DNA from: Hyphomonadaceae bacterium
Lineage (GTDB): Bacteria > Pseudomonadota > Alphaproteobacteria > Caulobacterales > Hyphomonadaceae
DNA length: 50,065 nt
Assembly: GCA_022844475.1 (NCBI GenBank)
Contig: JALHLR010000029.1
Location: 1-50,065 of the forward strand
Direction: 5' to 3'
In this document: one piece after another, positions 16,590-26,029 of the stretch
Numbering within the stretch: position 1 is the stretch's first letter
Layout of the letters: every line of letters begins with the position of its first letter
Position numbers and translations under genes: made by a program
The notes under the pieces: generated by a model
Seen by the model: the letters and a program-made list of their open reading frames with translations, nothing else
What the model was told of the DNA's origin: nothing
Database searches by the model: none

Positions 16590-17111
16590 ATGGCCATCAC
16601 AATCTACGACGCAACGGTTGCAGCCTTCATCCAGACCACCGCCGCAATAGGCCATCTTCTCAAGCGTGGCCGCACGCATTGCGAGGAGAGCGCCATCGAC
16701 CTGACGGGTGTGCTCGACTCGCGAGTCCATCCGAACATGCTGCCGTTCCGCTATCAGGTGCAGGCCGTGATCGGTCACACAGTCGGCGCCGTTGAAGGTG
16801 TGAAGGGCGGGGTTTTCAAGCCGCCCTATGGCACGCCGACCGCCGATTGGGATGCGCTGGAGGCCGCCGTTGCAGGAGCGCTCGACACCCTCAAGGGCTA
16901 TACGCCCGACGATATCAACGCGCTTGAGGAAAGCGACGTGGTGTTCAATGTGGGCGAACACAAGCTCGCCTTCACGGGGGCTGGCTTCCTGATGACGTTC
17001 TCAGTCCCGAACATGCATTTCCACGCGACGACAGCCTACGACCTGCTGCGCGCGCAGGGCGTGCCGCTTGGCAAGGGCGACTATCTCGGGCGGATCAAGC
17101 TGAAGCCCTGA
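16590..17111 (+). CDS. DUF1993-family protein
   Basis: The 173-residue protein starts MAITIYDATVAAFIQTTAAI and matches the DUF1993 family: an N-terminal helix, HPNMLPFRYQVQAVIGHTVG in the middle, a segment with ALDTLKGYTPDDINALEE, and a C-terminal PNMHFHATTAYDLLRAQGV then DYLGRI. The fold is a DinB-like four-helix bundle with possible metal-binding His residues in PNMHFHATT. Function is unknown. The start at 16590 follows the terminator; the longer reading from 16458 runs through it and is rejected. Confidence 0.8.
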   Translation: MAITIYDATVAAFIQTTAAIGHLLKRGRTHCEESAIDLTGVLDSRVHPNMLPFRYQVQAVIGHTVGAVEGVKGGVFKPPYGTPTADWDALEAAVAGALDTLKGYTPDDINALEESDVVFNVGEHKLAFTGAGFLMTFSVPNMHFHATTAYDLLRAQGVPLGKGDYLGRIKLKP

Positions 17112-17114
17112 CAG

Positions 17115-18299
17115 CTACCTGAACAACGCGAGATCGACCGACTCGCCCATGACGCGGTAGCCTGCATCGTTGGGATGCAGCCAGTCGCCAGACTGGAGCT
17201 CGGCTTTCATGCGGCGCGGGTTTGCGGGGTCGCGCACGGCTGCTTCGAAGTCGATGAAGCCGTCGGCCTCGCCGGATGCCCGGATCCAGGCATTGACCGC
17301 CTGGCGCACGGTCTCGCCATTCTCGTGGAAATAGCGTGCGCCCTCATATGGCAGGAGCGTCGCGAAGTAGATCCTGATGCCATGCGGCCTGACGCGCGCG
17401 ATCATCTGCCGATACCCTGCAATGATCTGATCGGCTGATGGCGGCGCAGCTGCGCCCATCCCGATGTCATTGATACCTTCGAGCACGATGAGCCACTTCG
17501 CGTTCGGCACGCTCAGCACGTCGCGATCGAATCGGGCGAGGGCGCTTTCGCCGAAGATGGGCAGCTGGTGAGACAGGACGCGGTTGCCGGCGATGCCCTG
17601 GTTTGAGATGCCGCGCGCCTGTCCGCTGGCGGAGAGCCGCACAGCGAGGATGTCGGGCCAGCGGCGGTCGGTATTGGGCGTGGAATTCGTGCCGTCTGTG
17701 ATCGAGTCGCCAAAGGTGATGATCGTGGCGGCTGGGGCGGCCTCGATCTCCACGGCCGAGATGAAGGCGCGATTGGTGAATGTCTCCTTCGCCTCGAAGC
17801 CCGCCCGCGTAAAGTCGCCGGGTCCGGAGATGTAGCCTGTCGCGGTTGCGGCGAAGTGGCAGGTGCAAGGGCCTGTCGGGCCGGGCAGGAAGATCGAGAT
17901 CGAGACTGATTCCAGCGCCTTGGCGCTGAAGGCTACGGGATCGCTCAGCATCGGCGCGCCGGCTGGGATCATTGCCGATGAGCGGCCGGAGAAGGTGACC
18001 ACAACGGGCTCGCCAGCGACCAAGCCGTCGAAACCGACCCGCGCGATCGTCGCGGCTCCGATTTCCAGCGGCTGCTCGCCATACTCATTGGTGAAGCGGA
18101 TGCGGACGCTGTCGCCGCCTTGGCTGAGACGGACAACCTGACGCACCGTCTGGTTATCAAAGGCGCGGGCGCCTGGCGGCGGGATTGTGGGCGTTGCGCC
18201 CCAGGCGCCGACCCAGCCCGGCCGGCCGGCTGGTGTGTCAGAAAGCGTGGCGCAGCCGGCCAGGGCGAGGGCCAGCATCAGGGTTGAGAGGCGTTTCAT
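17115..18299 (-). CDS. SGNH/GDSL-family hydrolase, lipoprotein
   Basis: The 394-residue protein starts MKRLSTLMLALALAGCATLS, with lipobox LAGC. An N-terminal beta-sandwich-like part (residues about 28-175, with WVGAWGATPTIPP) precedes the SGNH domain. Block I is FGDSITDGTNS with the nucleophile Ser, block II ISNQGIAGNR with the oxyanion Gly, block III LEGINDIG with the oxyanion Asn, and block V GDWLHPNDAGYRVM with Asp and His. This matches exported lipases and acetyl esterases of the GDSL type that act on carbohydrate or lipid esters. It is convergent with the DUF1993 gene (3 bases apart) and divergent from yciB. Confidence 0.9.
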   Translation of the reverse strand: MKRLSTLMLALALAGCATLSDTPAGRPGWVGAWGATPTIPPPGARAFDNQTVRQVVRLSQGGDSVRIRFTNEYGEQPLEIGAATIARVGFDGLVAGEPVVVTFSGRSSAMIPAGAPMLSDPVAFSAKALESVSISIFLPGPTGPCTCHFAATATGYISGPGDFTRAGFEAKETFTNRAFISAVEIEAAPAATIITFGDSITDGTNSTPNTDRRWPDILAVRLSASGQARGISNQGIAGNRVLSHQLPIFGESALARFDRDVLSVPNAKWLIVLEGINDIGMGAAAPPSADQIIAGYRQMIARVRPHGIRIYFATLLPYEGARYFHENGETVRQAVNAWIRASGEADGFIDFEAAVRDPANPRRMKAELQSGDWLHPNDAGYRVMGESVDLALFR

Positions 18300-18468
18300 T
18301 GTTGTTTTCCCGTTTGCGATGATCCTATCGCGGCGCATGGGCCGCGCCAGCAGTTCGCTTGCGACCGTTGCTGCGTCCGCGCGTTGCCCTGACCTGCAAG
18401 CAAGCGGAAGCATCAGCAACGCCGGTATTTACGGGCCTTCCAGCGCTCTATAGGACTTGAAGCAGCAT

Positions 18469-18501
18469 CCGCCCCCTCTCAGATGTCTGAAACAGGGGCG
18501 G
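18469..18501 (+). promoter_or_regulatory. Nested hairpin in the yciB leader
   Basis: CCGCCCC (18469-18475) pairs with GGGGCGG (18495-18501) and encloses TCAGA (18479-18483) paired with TCTGA (18486-18490). It lies 15 bases before the yciB start codon, ahead of the GAGGG ribosome binding site. No T-run follows and no gene ends here, since the neighbour is divergent. A protein-binding site or a leader control structure is possible. Confidence 0.4.
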
Positions 18502-18516
18502 GCGTAGAGGGATCGC

Positions 18517-19221
18517 ATGAGCTGGGTCAAAAAAGTCTTCCCGTTCAATGCGGAGCAAACAGTCAACATTGCCAGCGAGTTCGGCCCCCTGATCGCGATG
18601 TTCGTGGTCAACGGCATCACGGGCAAGGTCGAGGACGGCACCTGGGCGCTGCTTATCGGCACTGTCGTCGCCATGGCTGCGATGCAGATGGTGCTGAAGC
18701 GCCTGCCGATCTTCCCGCTGATCGCCTCCGGCGTCACGGTAGTGTTCGGGATCATGACGCTCGTTACGGGCGATGCGATGTGGGTTCAGATCAAGGTCAC
18801 GATCTTCAATGCCCTGTTCGCGGTGTTCCTGATCGTCGGGCTGGTGATGAAGAAGAACTTCTTCCAGTACATTTTCGAGAAGACATTCCACTACACGCGC
18901 GAGGGCTGGGACAAGCTGACCTGGAGCTTCGCGATCTTTTTCATCGTGCTGGCCGGTGCCAATGAGTATGTGCGCATCACCTTTCACCAGGGCGTCAACT
19001 ACAACATCCTGGGAATGACGATGGACGGCGTGAACGTGTGGATCATGTTCAAGATCGCCATCATCATGCCGGCCACAGGCATCTATGCCTGGGCCATGAC
19101 GCGCCTGTTGCAGCGCCATCGCCTGCCTGAGCCGGAACGCAAGGACATTGTGGCGACGGCGGTTTCTGGCGGACCAGTGGCGCACAAGAATTCTGCTACG
19201 GATCCGAGCCCGGCTGGCTGA
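18517..19221 (+). CDS. yciB: Septation protein A / YciB family (IspZ)
   Basis: The 234-residue inner membrane protein has five to six hydrophobic segments and the conserved family signatures: FPFNAEQTVNIASEFGPLIA at the start, VLKRLPIFPLIASGVTVVFG, QIKVTIFNALFAVFLIVGL, and FEKTFHYTREGWDKLTW with FAIFFIVLAGANEYV. YciB is linked to cell-envelope synthesis and division in other bacteria. The C-terminal 40 residues (after MTRLLQRHRL) are extra and polar. Start supported by GAGGGATCGC upstream. It is divergent from the SGNH hydrolase. Confidence 0.93.
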   Translation: MSWVKKVFPFNAEQTVNIASEFGPLIAMFVVNGITGKVEDGTWALLIGTVVAMAAMQMVLKRLPIFPLIASGVTVVFGIMTLVTGDAMWVQIKVTIFNALFAVFLIVGLVMKKNFFQYIFEKTFHYTREGWDKLTWSFAIFFIVLAGANEYVRITFHQGVNYNILGMTMDGVNVWIMFKIAIIMPATGIYAWAMTRLLQRHRLPEPERKDIVATAVSGGPVAHKNSATDPSPAG

Positions 19222-19235
19222 CGCCCCGCGGCTCT

Positions 19236-21908
19236 CTAGCGCGGCCCAGTGGCATGCGCTGCGCCGCGGAAGATGGCGTTTGCGAGCAGGACATTGAGGC
19301 CGTCGAGGTAGGCGCGCACGGTCGGGTTCTGGGTGAACACGATCAGCTGCCCGCGGCCTTTCGGCTCCACCACGACGAACGGCTTGAAGGCGAGCTGCCG
19401 CTTCGTCTCTTCCCACAGATAGCCTGACACGACCAGGTCCTGCGGGCCGGCGAAGCTGACGACGTTGACGCCGTGGTCGCGCCTGACCGGTGTGAAGATG
19501 TCGCCGCCCGACATCAGCACGTTGAGCGTCGGCTTGAGGCCCGCGGCCAGCCAGTGGTCAAAATCAGGCGTCGCCTTCACCAGTGCGCCGGGGGAAGCGT
19601 CCGGGGACTCCTCGATCGGCGTCTCTGCGGCCGTCAGCGCATCGCGCGTTGTGAGTTCCGTTCCGTGCGCAGTCGCCTTGTCATCGGGCGTTGCAGGTTT
19701 GTCCTTTCGAAACGCGGTCTCGCGACGGATGGACGCCATGTCGGACTTGGGATCCGAGACGAACCGCGCTGCTTCTCCGATCGCGATGAGGACGCCGCCG
19801 CGTTGCATCCAGGCGCGCAGGCCCGCGCCGCCATCACCCATGACGCCGCCGAAGTTGCCGCCTTCGGGCAGGATCACGACGTCGAACTGCGAGATTTCGC
19901 TCGAGGACAGCGACGACGTGCGGATCGGTGTCACAGGGTAGCCGAACTGGCGCTCGATCACGAACCGGAGATTGCCTGCGGCGCTGGATCGCGTTGGCGC
20001 ATCCCATGCGAGAGCGATGCGCGGGGCATGGTGGCTTACCACCTTGCTGCTGCCGAAGCTTGGGCCGTCGGTGATCCAGCTGTCGTCGATTCCGGTGATG
20101 CTCGCGCCGGTTTCGGCGGCGAGACGCTGCAGCTTTGCGGTGAGCCCGTCCGTGCCGGAATTCCGGAAGATGAGCGTCCCGGCTGGATAGGATCGGCCCT
20201 CATGCGTGAAGGCGAAATCCGAGCTGGAGACCGCAATGCCTTCCCGCAGCGCGGAGGCGAGCAGGCGCACAGACGATGTCGACCCCCAAGGCGCAAGGAA
20301 GCCATAAGCTGCTTCGGGCCGTGCCACGACGCCAGGGAGTTCCGTATCGGCCGAGAACGGGGCCATGGCTCCGGTTGGTTCATCGGCGCAGCGATCGGTC
20401 GTCACGTTGAACATCACGGGAAGAGACCAGGCCGTGACGTCGTAGAGTTCGGGCTCGAGGTCCTTGGCACGGCGGCGTTCCTGCTCGGCCATGAATTCCG
20501 GGTCCAGCGAGACCTGCGGCTCCATCAGCGTGCGGACGAGCCGACCGGTGGGCTGAGCAAGCGACACCGCGTAGGAGCCAGCCGGATAGGTTTTGCGGCA
20601 GGCGCGGATCGTGTCGGTGGCGCGGCTTACCTCAACGCCCTGCGCGGCGAGCAGTTTGGCGAGACGATCGGCGGTCGACTGGTCCTGCTGCGGCGGGATC
20701 ACATAGGAGCGCACCGCCCCCTTGCGGCCTTCGTCGATGGCGGAAGCGCGGTAGGCGTAGAACTCGCGCAGCATCTTCTCGCGGTTGGAGGCGACTGTTT
20801 CCAGCGTCGCGATGGACGAGGTGAAGTGGCGGCGCACCGTATCCTGATAGCTCATGTCCGAGCCGTCCGAGCGGTGTACGAGAAGCCCGCGCGCGGACGC
20901 CTGCTCATAGGTCGTGCCTATCGAGCCATGGAACAGCGGCCATGCGGCGCCGTAGCCCGGATAGAAGGCGTCATAAACTTCGCGGGTGAAGTAGGAGAAG
21001 CCGAACTGGTCGAACCAGCGCGCGTTGTTACGGCCGATCAGCTTGAGCGCGTCGCGCTGGGTCTGCGTGATGTCCGGGTTGTAGGGATCGGCTTCGGGCG
21101 AGAAGAAGTAAGTCGAGTCTGACCCCATCTCGTGCAGGTCGACGAAGACGAGCGGAAACCACTTCTGGTAGATCGCGACGCGGCCGCGCGTCTCGGGCTG
21201 GGTCAGCGAGATCCAGTCGCGGTTCATGTCGAAAAGGTAGTGGTTGGTGCGGCCGCCGGGCCAGGGCTGGTTGCGCTCGGCCGCGATGCGGCTTCCGGAG
21301 GGAGCAAGTCCCGTGGTGTCGTAGAAGCCATTGACGAAACGGTCGCGTCCGTCCGGGTTCTGGACTGGATCGATGAAGACAATCGTGTTGGCGAGGATGT
21401 TCTGGACGGTGGGGTCGTTGCGGGCGGCGAGAACATGATAGGCCGTCATCATCGCGGCGTCAGATGAGGAGATCTCGTCGCCATGGACGCCGTGGCCCAG
21501 CCATACCGAGCCCGGTGCGCGGGCGATGATTGCGTTGGCGGCGGCTTGCGACGTGCGGCGCGGGTCAGCGAGGGCCTTCATGTCGGCGGAGAAGGCGTCG
21601 AGTTGCGAGATGCGTTCGGGCGAGCCGATGGCGACGTAGACCAGCTCCCGGCCCTGCCAGCTCTTTGCGTAGGGCGTCACCACGATCCGTCCCGGTGCTG
21701 CCTGCTGGAGCGCGCGGAAATAGCGGATCACGTCCGCGGCCGGCGTGATGCGCTCGCCGGACGGTTTGCCGAGCACGCTCTCGATCGTGGGAATCGCGGG
21801 ATCGTAGGTGACGCCGGGCAGAAAGCTCTGCGCCTGCGCTGCGCCGGGGATCACGAGGCCCAGAACAAGAGCTGGAATGACCGCAGCCACGAAACGCAGA
21901 AAACGCAT
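19236..21908 (-). CDS. M14-family zinc carboxypeptidase-like protein, exported
   Basis: The 890-residue protein starts MRFLRFVAAVIPALVLGLVI with a signal peptide cleaved after AQAQ. The N-terminal half is an M14 domain: GHGVHGDEISSSDAAM with the HxxE zinc ligands, NPDGRDRF with the substrate Arg and Asn region, FVDLHEMGSDSTYFF with the third His, and TTYEQASARG with the catalytic Glu. The C-terminal half (from about residue 600) has a class I amidotransferase-like flavodoxin pattern, FDVVILPEGGNFGGVMGDGG, as in other large M14 proteins of this type. It likely cleaves C-terminal residues from peptides outside the cytoplasm. It lies downstream of the AbgT-family transporter gene on the same strand (98 bases). 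Confidence 0.9.
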   Translation of the reverse strand: MRFLRFVAAVIPALVLGLVIPGAAQAQSFLPGVTYDPAIPTIESVLGKPSGERITPAADVIRYFRALQQAAPGRIVVTPYAKSWQGRELVYVAIGSPERISQLDAFSADMKALADPRRTSQAAANAIIARAPGSVWLGHGVHGDEISSSDAAMMTAYHVLAARNDPTVQNILANTIVFIDPVQNPDGRDRFVNGFYDTTGLAPSGSRIAAERNQPWPGGRTNHYLFDMNRDWISLTQPETRGRVAIYQKWFPLVFVDLHEMGSDSTYFFSPEADPYNPDITQTQRDALKLIGRNNARWFDQFGFSYFTREVYDAFYPGYGAAWPLFHGSIGTTYEQASARGLLVHRSDGSDMSYQDTVRRHFTSSIATLETVASNREKMLREFYAYRASAIDEGRKGAVRSYVIPPQQDQSTADRLAKLLAAQGVEVSRATDTIRACRKTYPAGSYAVSLAQPTGRLVRTLMEPQVSLDPEFMAEQERRRAKDLEPELYDVTAWSLPVMFNVTTDRCADEPTGAMAPFSADTELPGVVARPEAAYGFLAPWGSTSSVRLLASALREGIAVSSSDFAFTHEGRSYPAGTLIFRNSGTDGLTAKLQRLAAETGASITGIDDSWITDGPSFGSSKVVSHHAPRIALAWDAPTRSSAAGNLRFVIERQFGYPVTPIRTSSLSSSEISQFDVVILPEGGNFGGVMGDGGAGLRAWMQRGGVLIAIGEAARFVSDPKSDMASIRRETAFRKDKPATPDDKATAHGTELTTRDALTAAETPIEESPDASPGALVKATPDFDHWLAAGLKPTLNVLMSGGDIFTPVRRDHGVNVVSFAGPQDLVVSGYLWEETKRQLAFKPFVVVEPKGRGQLIVFTQNPTVRAYLDGLNVLLANAIFRGAAHATGPR

Positions 21909-22006
21909 GAATGAATCCTCTCGGCCTGAGTACCTATCGCACACGTCATGCCAATGTCAGCGTCAGTCGCCTAAGCGGGGAGTGATACGGGAATCCCTGC
22001 CGCCAG

Positions 22007-23626
22007 TTACGGCAGGAGCCCGCCGGGCGGCTCATAGTGAACGCCTGCGCCAGGCCCGAGCGGCAGGTCCAGGAAGACCCAGCCTGCCGTCATCAGCATC
22101 CCAGCCACCATGAACGTGAGTGCGTAGGGCAGCATGAGCGCCAGAAGCGAGCCGACGCCGAACGTCGTGTCCCACCGCCGCGCGAACACCAGGATCAGCG
22201 GGAAGTAGGACATCAGCGGCGTCATGATGTTCGTGTAGCTGTCGCCCATGCGGTAGGCCGCCGTCGTCATCTCCGGTGAAATGCCAAGCAGCATGAACAT
22301 CGGCACGACGACGGGCGCGAGCGCGCTCCATTTCGCCGACGCAGAGCCGATGAACAGGTCGAGGAAGGAGGAGAAGGCCAGCACGCTGACCAGCAGTACA
22401 GGCGCGGGCAGGCTGATCGCCTTCAGAATTTCCGCGCCGTTGATGGCGGCGATCGGCCCAAGTCGCGACCAGTTGAACATGGCGATGAAGTGCGCCGCAA
22501 ACAGCGCGAAGACGATGTAGGGCGCCATGGATCGGATGCCGTCGATCATGCGGTCGATGACGTCGCGGGTGTTTCTGACCACCCCAGTCGCAATGCCGAA
22601 AGCGATGCCGCAGCCGAGGAACAGTAGCATGAACGCGGCGATGAGGGCGGTGTAGAAGGGCTGGAGCTGGGCTGGCCCTTCGGCGCTCTCGTCGATCAGC
22701 GGTGTATAGCCGGGCCAGAAGCACATGGCGGCGAAGAAGCCGACGACGACAAGCGCCACGACGCCAGCCCAGGCGAGCCCGCGTTTTTCCTCAGGTGTGA
22801 CGGCGGATTTGGCGAGCTCTGCCTTCAGCGCATCGTCCGCCTGTCCGCCCCACTTGCCGAGGCGCGGTTCGACGACCTTGTCGGTGATGAACCAGATTAT
22901 CGGCGTGAACACCACGACGATGGCAAGGATGAACCACCAGTTGCCCAGCGGATTCATCCGCCACGCCGGGTCAATGATCTGGGCCGCTTCCTCGGTGAAG
23001 CCGAACAGCAGCACGTCGAGCTGACCGGGCGTGATGTTGCCGGCAAAGCCGCCCGAAACGGCCGCGAATGCGGCAGCGAGGCCAACGATGGGGTGCCGTC
23101 CGACCGCGGCGTAGAGTAGGGCGGCAAGAGGAATGAAGACGACATAGGCGGCATCCGACGCGTGGTGGGACATCATGCCGATGATGCAGACGAGCGGCGT
23201 CAGGATCACACGCGGCGCGTCGCGCAGGCTGCCGCGGATGAGGGCGCTGAACAGGCCGACGCGTTCGGCGACGCCGGCGCCGAACATCACGAGGAGCACG
23301 AGACCAAGAGGCGCAAAGCCGGTGAGCGTGCGCGGCATCTCGGTCAGGAGGCGGGACATGTTCACTTCGGAGAACAGGCTCTCGGCGCGGTAGGTGAGCA
23401 CGCCGTTCTCGAGCGTGGCGTACTGCGGGGCGGTGTCGCCTGGATAGCCAAGCGAAGCGGACCAGCCCTGCGCGGCGCCGATCGCCGACAGGATCATCAG
23501 CAGGCCGATCAGCCAGACGAAGATCATGATGGGGTCGGGCAGGAAGTTGCCGACCTTCTCGACGAAGCCGAGGAAGCCCTTCTGGCGCTTCATCTCAGGC
23601 GAAAGGTTGGGGGCGGCGTCGCTCAT
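22007..23626 (-). CDS. AbgT-family transporter
   Basis: The 539-residue inner membrane protein has the AbgT family start, GFLGFVEKVGNFLPDPIMIF, about eleven membrane segments, and the conserved SHHASDAAYVVFIPLAALLY and GRHPIVGLAAAFAAVSGGF blocks, plus a C-terminal GDSYTNIMTPLMSYFPLILV. Family members import p-aminobenzoyl-glutamate or export sulfonamides. It lies upstream of the M14 carboxypeptidase on the same strand; a pairing in which the peptidase frees a product for this carrier is an inference only. GAGACGCC precedes the start. Confidence 0.92.
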   Translation of the reverse strand: MSDAAPNLSPEMKRQKGFLGFVEKVGNFLPDPIMIFVWLIGLLMILSAIGAAQGWSASLGYPGDTAPQYATLENGVLTYRAESLFSEVNMSRLLTEMPRTLTGFAPLGLVLLVMFGAGVAERVGLFSALIRGSLRDAPRVILTPLVCIIGMMSHHASDAAYVVFIPLAALLYAAVGRHPIVGLAAAFAAVSGGFAGNITPGQLDVLLFGFTEEAAQIIDPAWRMNPLGNWWFILAIVVVFTPIIWFITDKVVEPRLGKWGGQADDALKAELAKSAVTPEEKRGLAWAGVVALVVVGFFAAMCFWPGYTPLIDESAEGPAQLQPFYTALIAAFMLLFLGCGIAFGIATGVVRNTRDVIDRMIDGIRSMAPYIVFALFAAHFIAMFNWSRLGPIAAINGAEILKAISLPAPVLLVSVLAFSSFLDLFIGSASAKWSALAPVVVPMFMLLGISPEMTTAAYRMGDSYTNIMTPLMSYFPLILVFARRWDTTFGVGSLLALMLPYALTFMVAGMLMTAGWVFLDLPLGPGAGVHYEPPGGLLP

Positions 23627-23815
23627 GCGGCGTCTCCTGTTTGGTTAGACAGGAGACGAAGTTCGCCGGCCCTGAGTCAAGCGGATCATGGCGGCGTGGG
23701 CGCGCGACGGCAACCGGGCAGCGGGCGTATTGTCACCGAAGTTGTCGAAACGGCGACGAGGCGATCGCCTGCCGCTATGTGTAATCTGGCCTACGCGGAT
23801 GTTCTGCGACTGATC

Positions 23816-24082
23816 TCAGCCATCGACCCGAGCGTGGTCTTCGTCGTCCTCCGCGGCGTGCGCCCGGTTGATGGCGGCAAGTGTCTTTTTGTCGAGCTTC
23901 GCGCCATCCAGGACCACCTTTGCGTCATGAACATCCTGCACGGCGCTCATCGGCACGGTGAAATCGCCTGCATTCTCGATGTAGATGATCATGTCGCTTT
24001 TGTTTACGGCGCGCACGGTGCCAAATGCGCCCTCCCCGTCGTGGAGGAAGACAGGGTGTTCAATGCGGATCGGTTCAGCCAT
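23816..24082 (-). CDS. Small conserved hypothetical protein, PRC-barrel-like
   Basis: The 88-residue acidic protein starts MAEPIRIEHPVFLHDGEGAF and has a strand-rich pattern (GTVRAVNKSDMIIYIENAGD, then FTVPMSAVQDVHDAKVVLD) like a small beta-barrel, followed by a helix and an acidic tail EDDEDHARVDG. I recall similar uncharacterised proteins but no function. It lies 47 bases after the acyl-CoA dehydrogenase stop on the same strand. The 189 bases between it and the AbgT start hold nothing I can recognise. Confidence 0.6.
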   Translation of the reverse strand: MAEPIRIEHPVFLHDGEGAFGTVRAVNKSDMIIYIENAGDFTVPMSAVQDVHDAKVVLDGAKLDKKTLAAINRAHAAEDDEDHARVDG

Positions 24083-24129
24083 GGCGGCGCTCCTCTTTCC
24101 AGAGGAAGTAGTGTGTTCGCCGGGCGGCG

Positions 24130-25815
24130 TTAGTTTTTCGCGCCGATGAACTCGTCGATGGTGCGCCGCGCGATGACCATGGCCTGCACTTCGCCGGCGC
24201 CCTCAAATATGTTGAGGATGCGGGCGTCGCAGAGAACGCGGCTGACCGGGTATTCGAGCGCAAAGCCGTTGCCGCCGTGGACCTGCAGCGCGTTGTCGGC
24301 CGCGGCCCAGGCGATGCGGGCGGCGAGCATCTTGGCGAGGCCGGCTTCGAGATCGCAGCGCTTGCCTTCGTCCTTCTGGCGCGCCGAGAAATAGGTGAGC
24401 TGGCGGACGCCGATGAGTTCGGCGGCCATCATCACGAGCTTGTCTGAGGTGCGTGGGAAGTCGAAGATCTGGCGTCCGAACTGCGTCCGATCCAGCGAAT
24501 ACCTGAGGCCGAGCTCCAGCGCGTTCTGCGCGACGCCGATCGCGCGTGCGGCGGTCTGGATGCGAGCGCCTTCGAAGGTGGCCATCAGGTGCTTGAAGCC
24601 CTGGCCTTCAACTTCGCCGAGCAGGTTTTCGGCCGGAACTTCGAAGCCATCGAAGCCAAGCTCGTACTCCTTCATGCCGCGATAGCCGAGCACTTCGATC
24701 TCGCCCCCGGTCATGCCGTTGGCCGGGAAGGGGGTGTCGTCGGTGCCGCGCGGCTTCTCGCAAAGGAACATAGAGAGGCCGGAGAAATTGTTGGTGTCCG
24801 GAATAGAGCGGGCGAGGACCGTCATCAGGTCGGCGCGGGCGGCGTGCGTGATCCAGGTCTTGTTGCCCGTGATCTTCCACTTCGCGCCGTCCTTCGTCGC
24901 GCGCGTACGTAGGCTGCCGAGGTCGGAGCCAGTGTTCGGCTCGGTAAAGACGGCGGTGGGCAGAATTTCGCCGGAGGCGATTCCGGGAAGATACTTCTCC
25001 TGCTGGGCGCGTGTGCCGCCAACGAGCAGAAGTTCGGCTGCGATCTCCGAACGCGTGCCAAGTGAGCCGACGCCGATATAGGCGCGCGAGAGTTCTTCGG
25101 ACACCACGCACATCGATGTCTTGCCGAGGCCGAGGCCGCCGAACTCTTCGGGGATGGTTAGGCCGAATACGCCCATCTCGCCCATCTGCTTGACGACGCT
25201 GTCGGGGATGAGTTCGTCCTTGAGGTGCCATTCGTGTGCGTAGGGCTCGACGACGGCCTTGCCGAAGGCGCGGAACTGGTCGCGGATCTGTTCGAAGGTT
25301 TCGTCGAGGCCGGTGTATTCGATTGTCGCCTTCTGGCTGTCGAGGAAGCCGCGGATGTGCTTCGCCGCCGCCATGCGTGCGGCTGGCGTGTTGCCGCGCG
25401 TTATCAGTGTGATGATCGCCGGCGTGCCGAGTTTCTGGATGACGGAGGCATCCGAGGTCATGTCGCTAGGGCGCACGATCTCCAGCTGCGTCATCGGCAG
25501 GCCGCCGCCAAGCTGGTAGAGATATTCGCCGAACAGGATCTGCGTGAGCAGCTGCTCGATCTCGCCGAACCGGCCTTCGGCGTTTATGCGCTCGGCCCAG
25601 TTGGCAGTTTCCTTCAGCGTCTCGACATAGGTGAGCACCCAGGCGAGGCCGTGAGTGGCGCGCTGTTCCTCGTCGATCTTCTTGCGGTCGACCTTTCCGC
25701 CCGGGGCAACCACGGTCGCCACCGATTTGCGGAGGTCGAGGAAATACGCCTCGGCGTCCTGTGCGGCCTGGCGAATTGTGGCCAGAAGTCCCGCTATCAC
25801 CGCGCCGTCCGACAT
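24130..25815 (-). CDS. mcd: Acyl-CoA dehydrogenase, probably methylsuccinyl-CoA dehydrogenase (Mcd)
   Basis: The 561-residue protein is about 170 residues longer than a typical acyl-CoA dehydrogenase. The extra N-terminal domain holds THGLAWVLTYVETLKETANW and LTQILFGEYLYQLGGGLPMT, which I associate with (2S)-methylsuccinyl-CoA dehydrogenase of the ethylmalonyl-CoA pathway. The catalytic part is complete: IPEEFGGLGLG, FTEPNTGSDLGSLRT, WITHAARADL, YSLDRTQFGRQIFDFP, QVHGGNGFALEYPVSR and NIFEGAGEVQ with the base Glu. It would oxidise its thioester and pass electrons to EtfAB (3083-4761). The start at 25815 is preferred; upstream residues to 25896 are not family-like. Specific assignment rests on the N-terminal extension and could be wrong. 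Confidence 0.8.
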   Translation of the reverse strand: MSDGAVIAGLLATIRQAAQDAEAYFLDLRKSVATVVAPGGKVDRKKIDEEQRATHGLAWVLTYVETLKETANWAERINAEGRFGEIEQLLTQILFGEYLYQLGGGLPMTQLEIVRPSDMTSDASVIQKLGTPAIITLITRGNTPAARMAAAKHIRGFLDSQKATIEYTGLDETFEQIRDQFRAFGKAVVEPYAHEWHLKDELIPDSVVKQMGEMGVFGLTIPEEFGGLGLGKTSMCVVSEELSRAYIGVGSLGTRSEIAAELLLVGGTRAQQEKYLPGIASGEILPTAVFTEPNTGSDLGSLRTRATKDGAKWKITGNKTWITHAARADLMTVLARSIPDTNNFSGLSMFLCEKPRGTDDTPFPANGMTGGEIEVLGYRGMKEYELGFDGFEVPAENLLGEVEGQGFKHLMATFEGARIQTAARAIGVAQNALELGLRYSLDRTQFGRQIFDFPRTSDKLVMMAAELIGVRQLTYFSARQKDEGKRCDLEAGLAKMLAARIAWAAADNALQVHGGNGFALEYPVSRVLCDARILNIFEGAGEVQAMVIARRTIDEFIGAKN

Positions 25816-26029
25816 TCGCCTGCACTCCCGCCCTGGAAACACTTCACTAGCTGATTGCGGCGTTGCAGCAAAGATCGTGTCGATTTCCCTACACAACGCC
25901 GTGTGAACTAGAAAATCCCACCACTAGCCGCCCCACCAAGCTTGCCTCTGTACGGAGCTGGCTGCAGAAACGGCCACAGGCAGACGCTGCGGCAAGACAT
26001 CGCGCGTCGCTGATCCGGAGGAGATTCAC

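Noticed and set aside
19473..21122. Long plus-strand open frame opposite the M14 carboxypeptidase
   Set aside because: Arg, Gly and Ala rich with no family-like blocks, and fully inside a motif-complete gene on the other strand.
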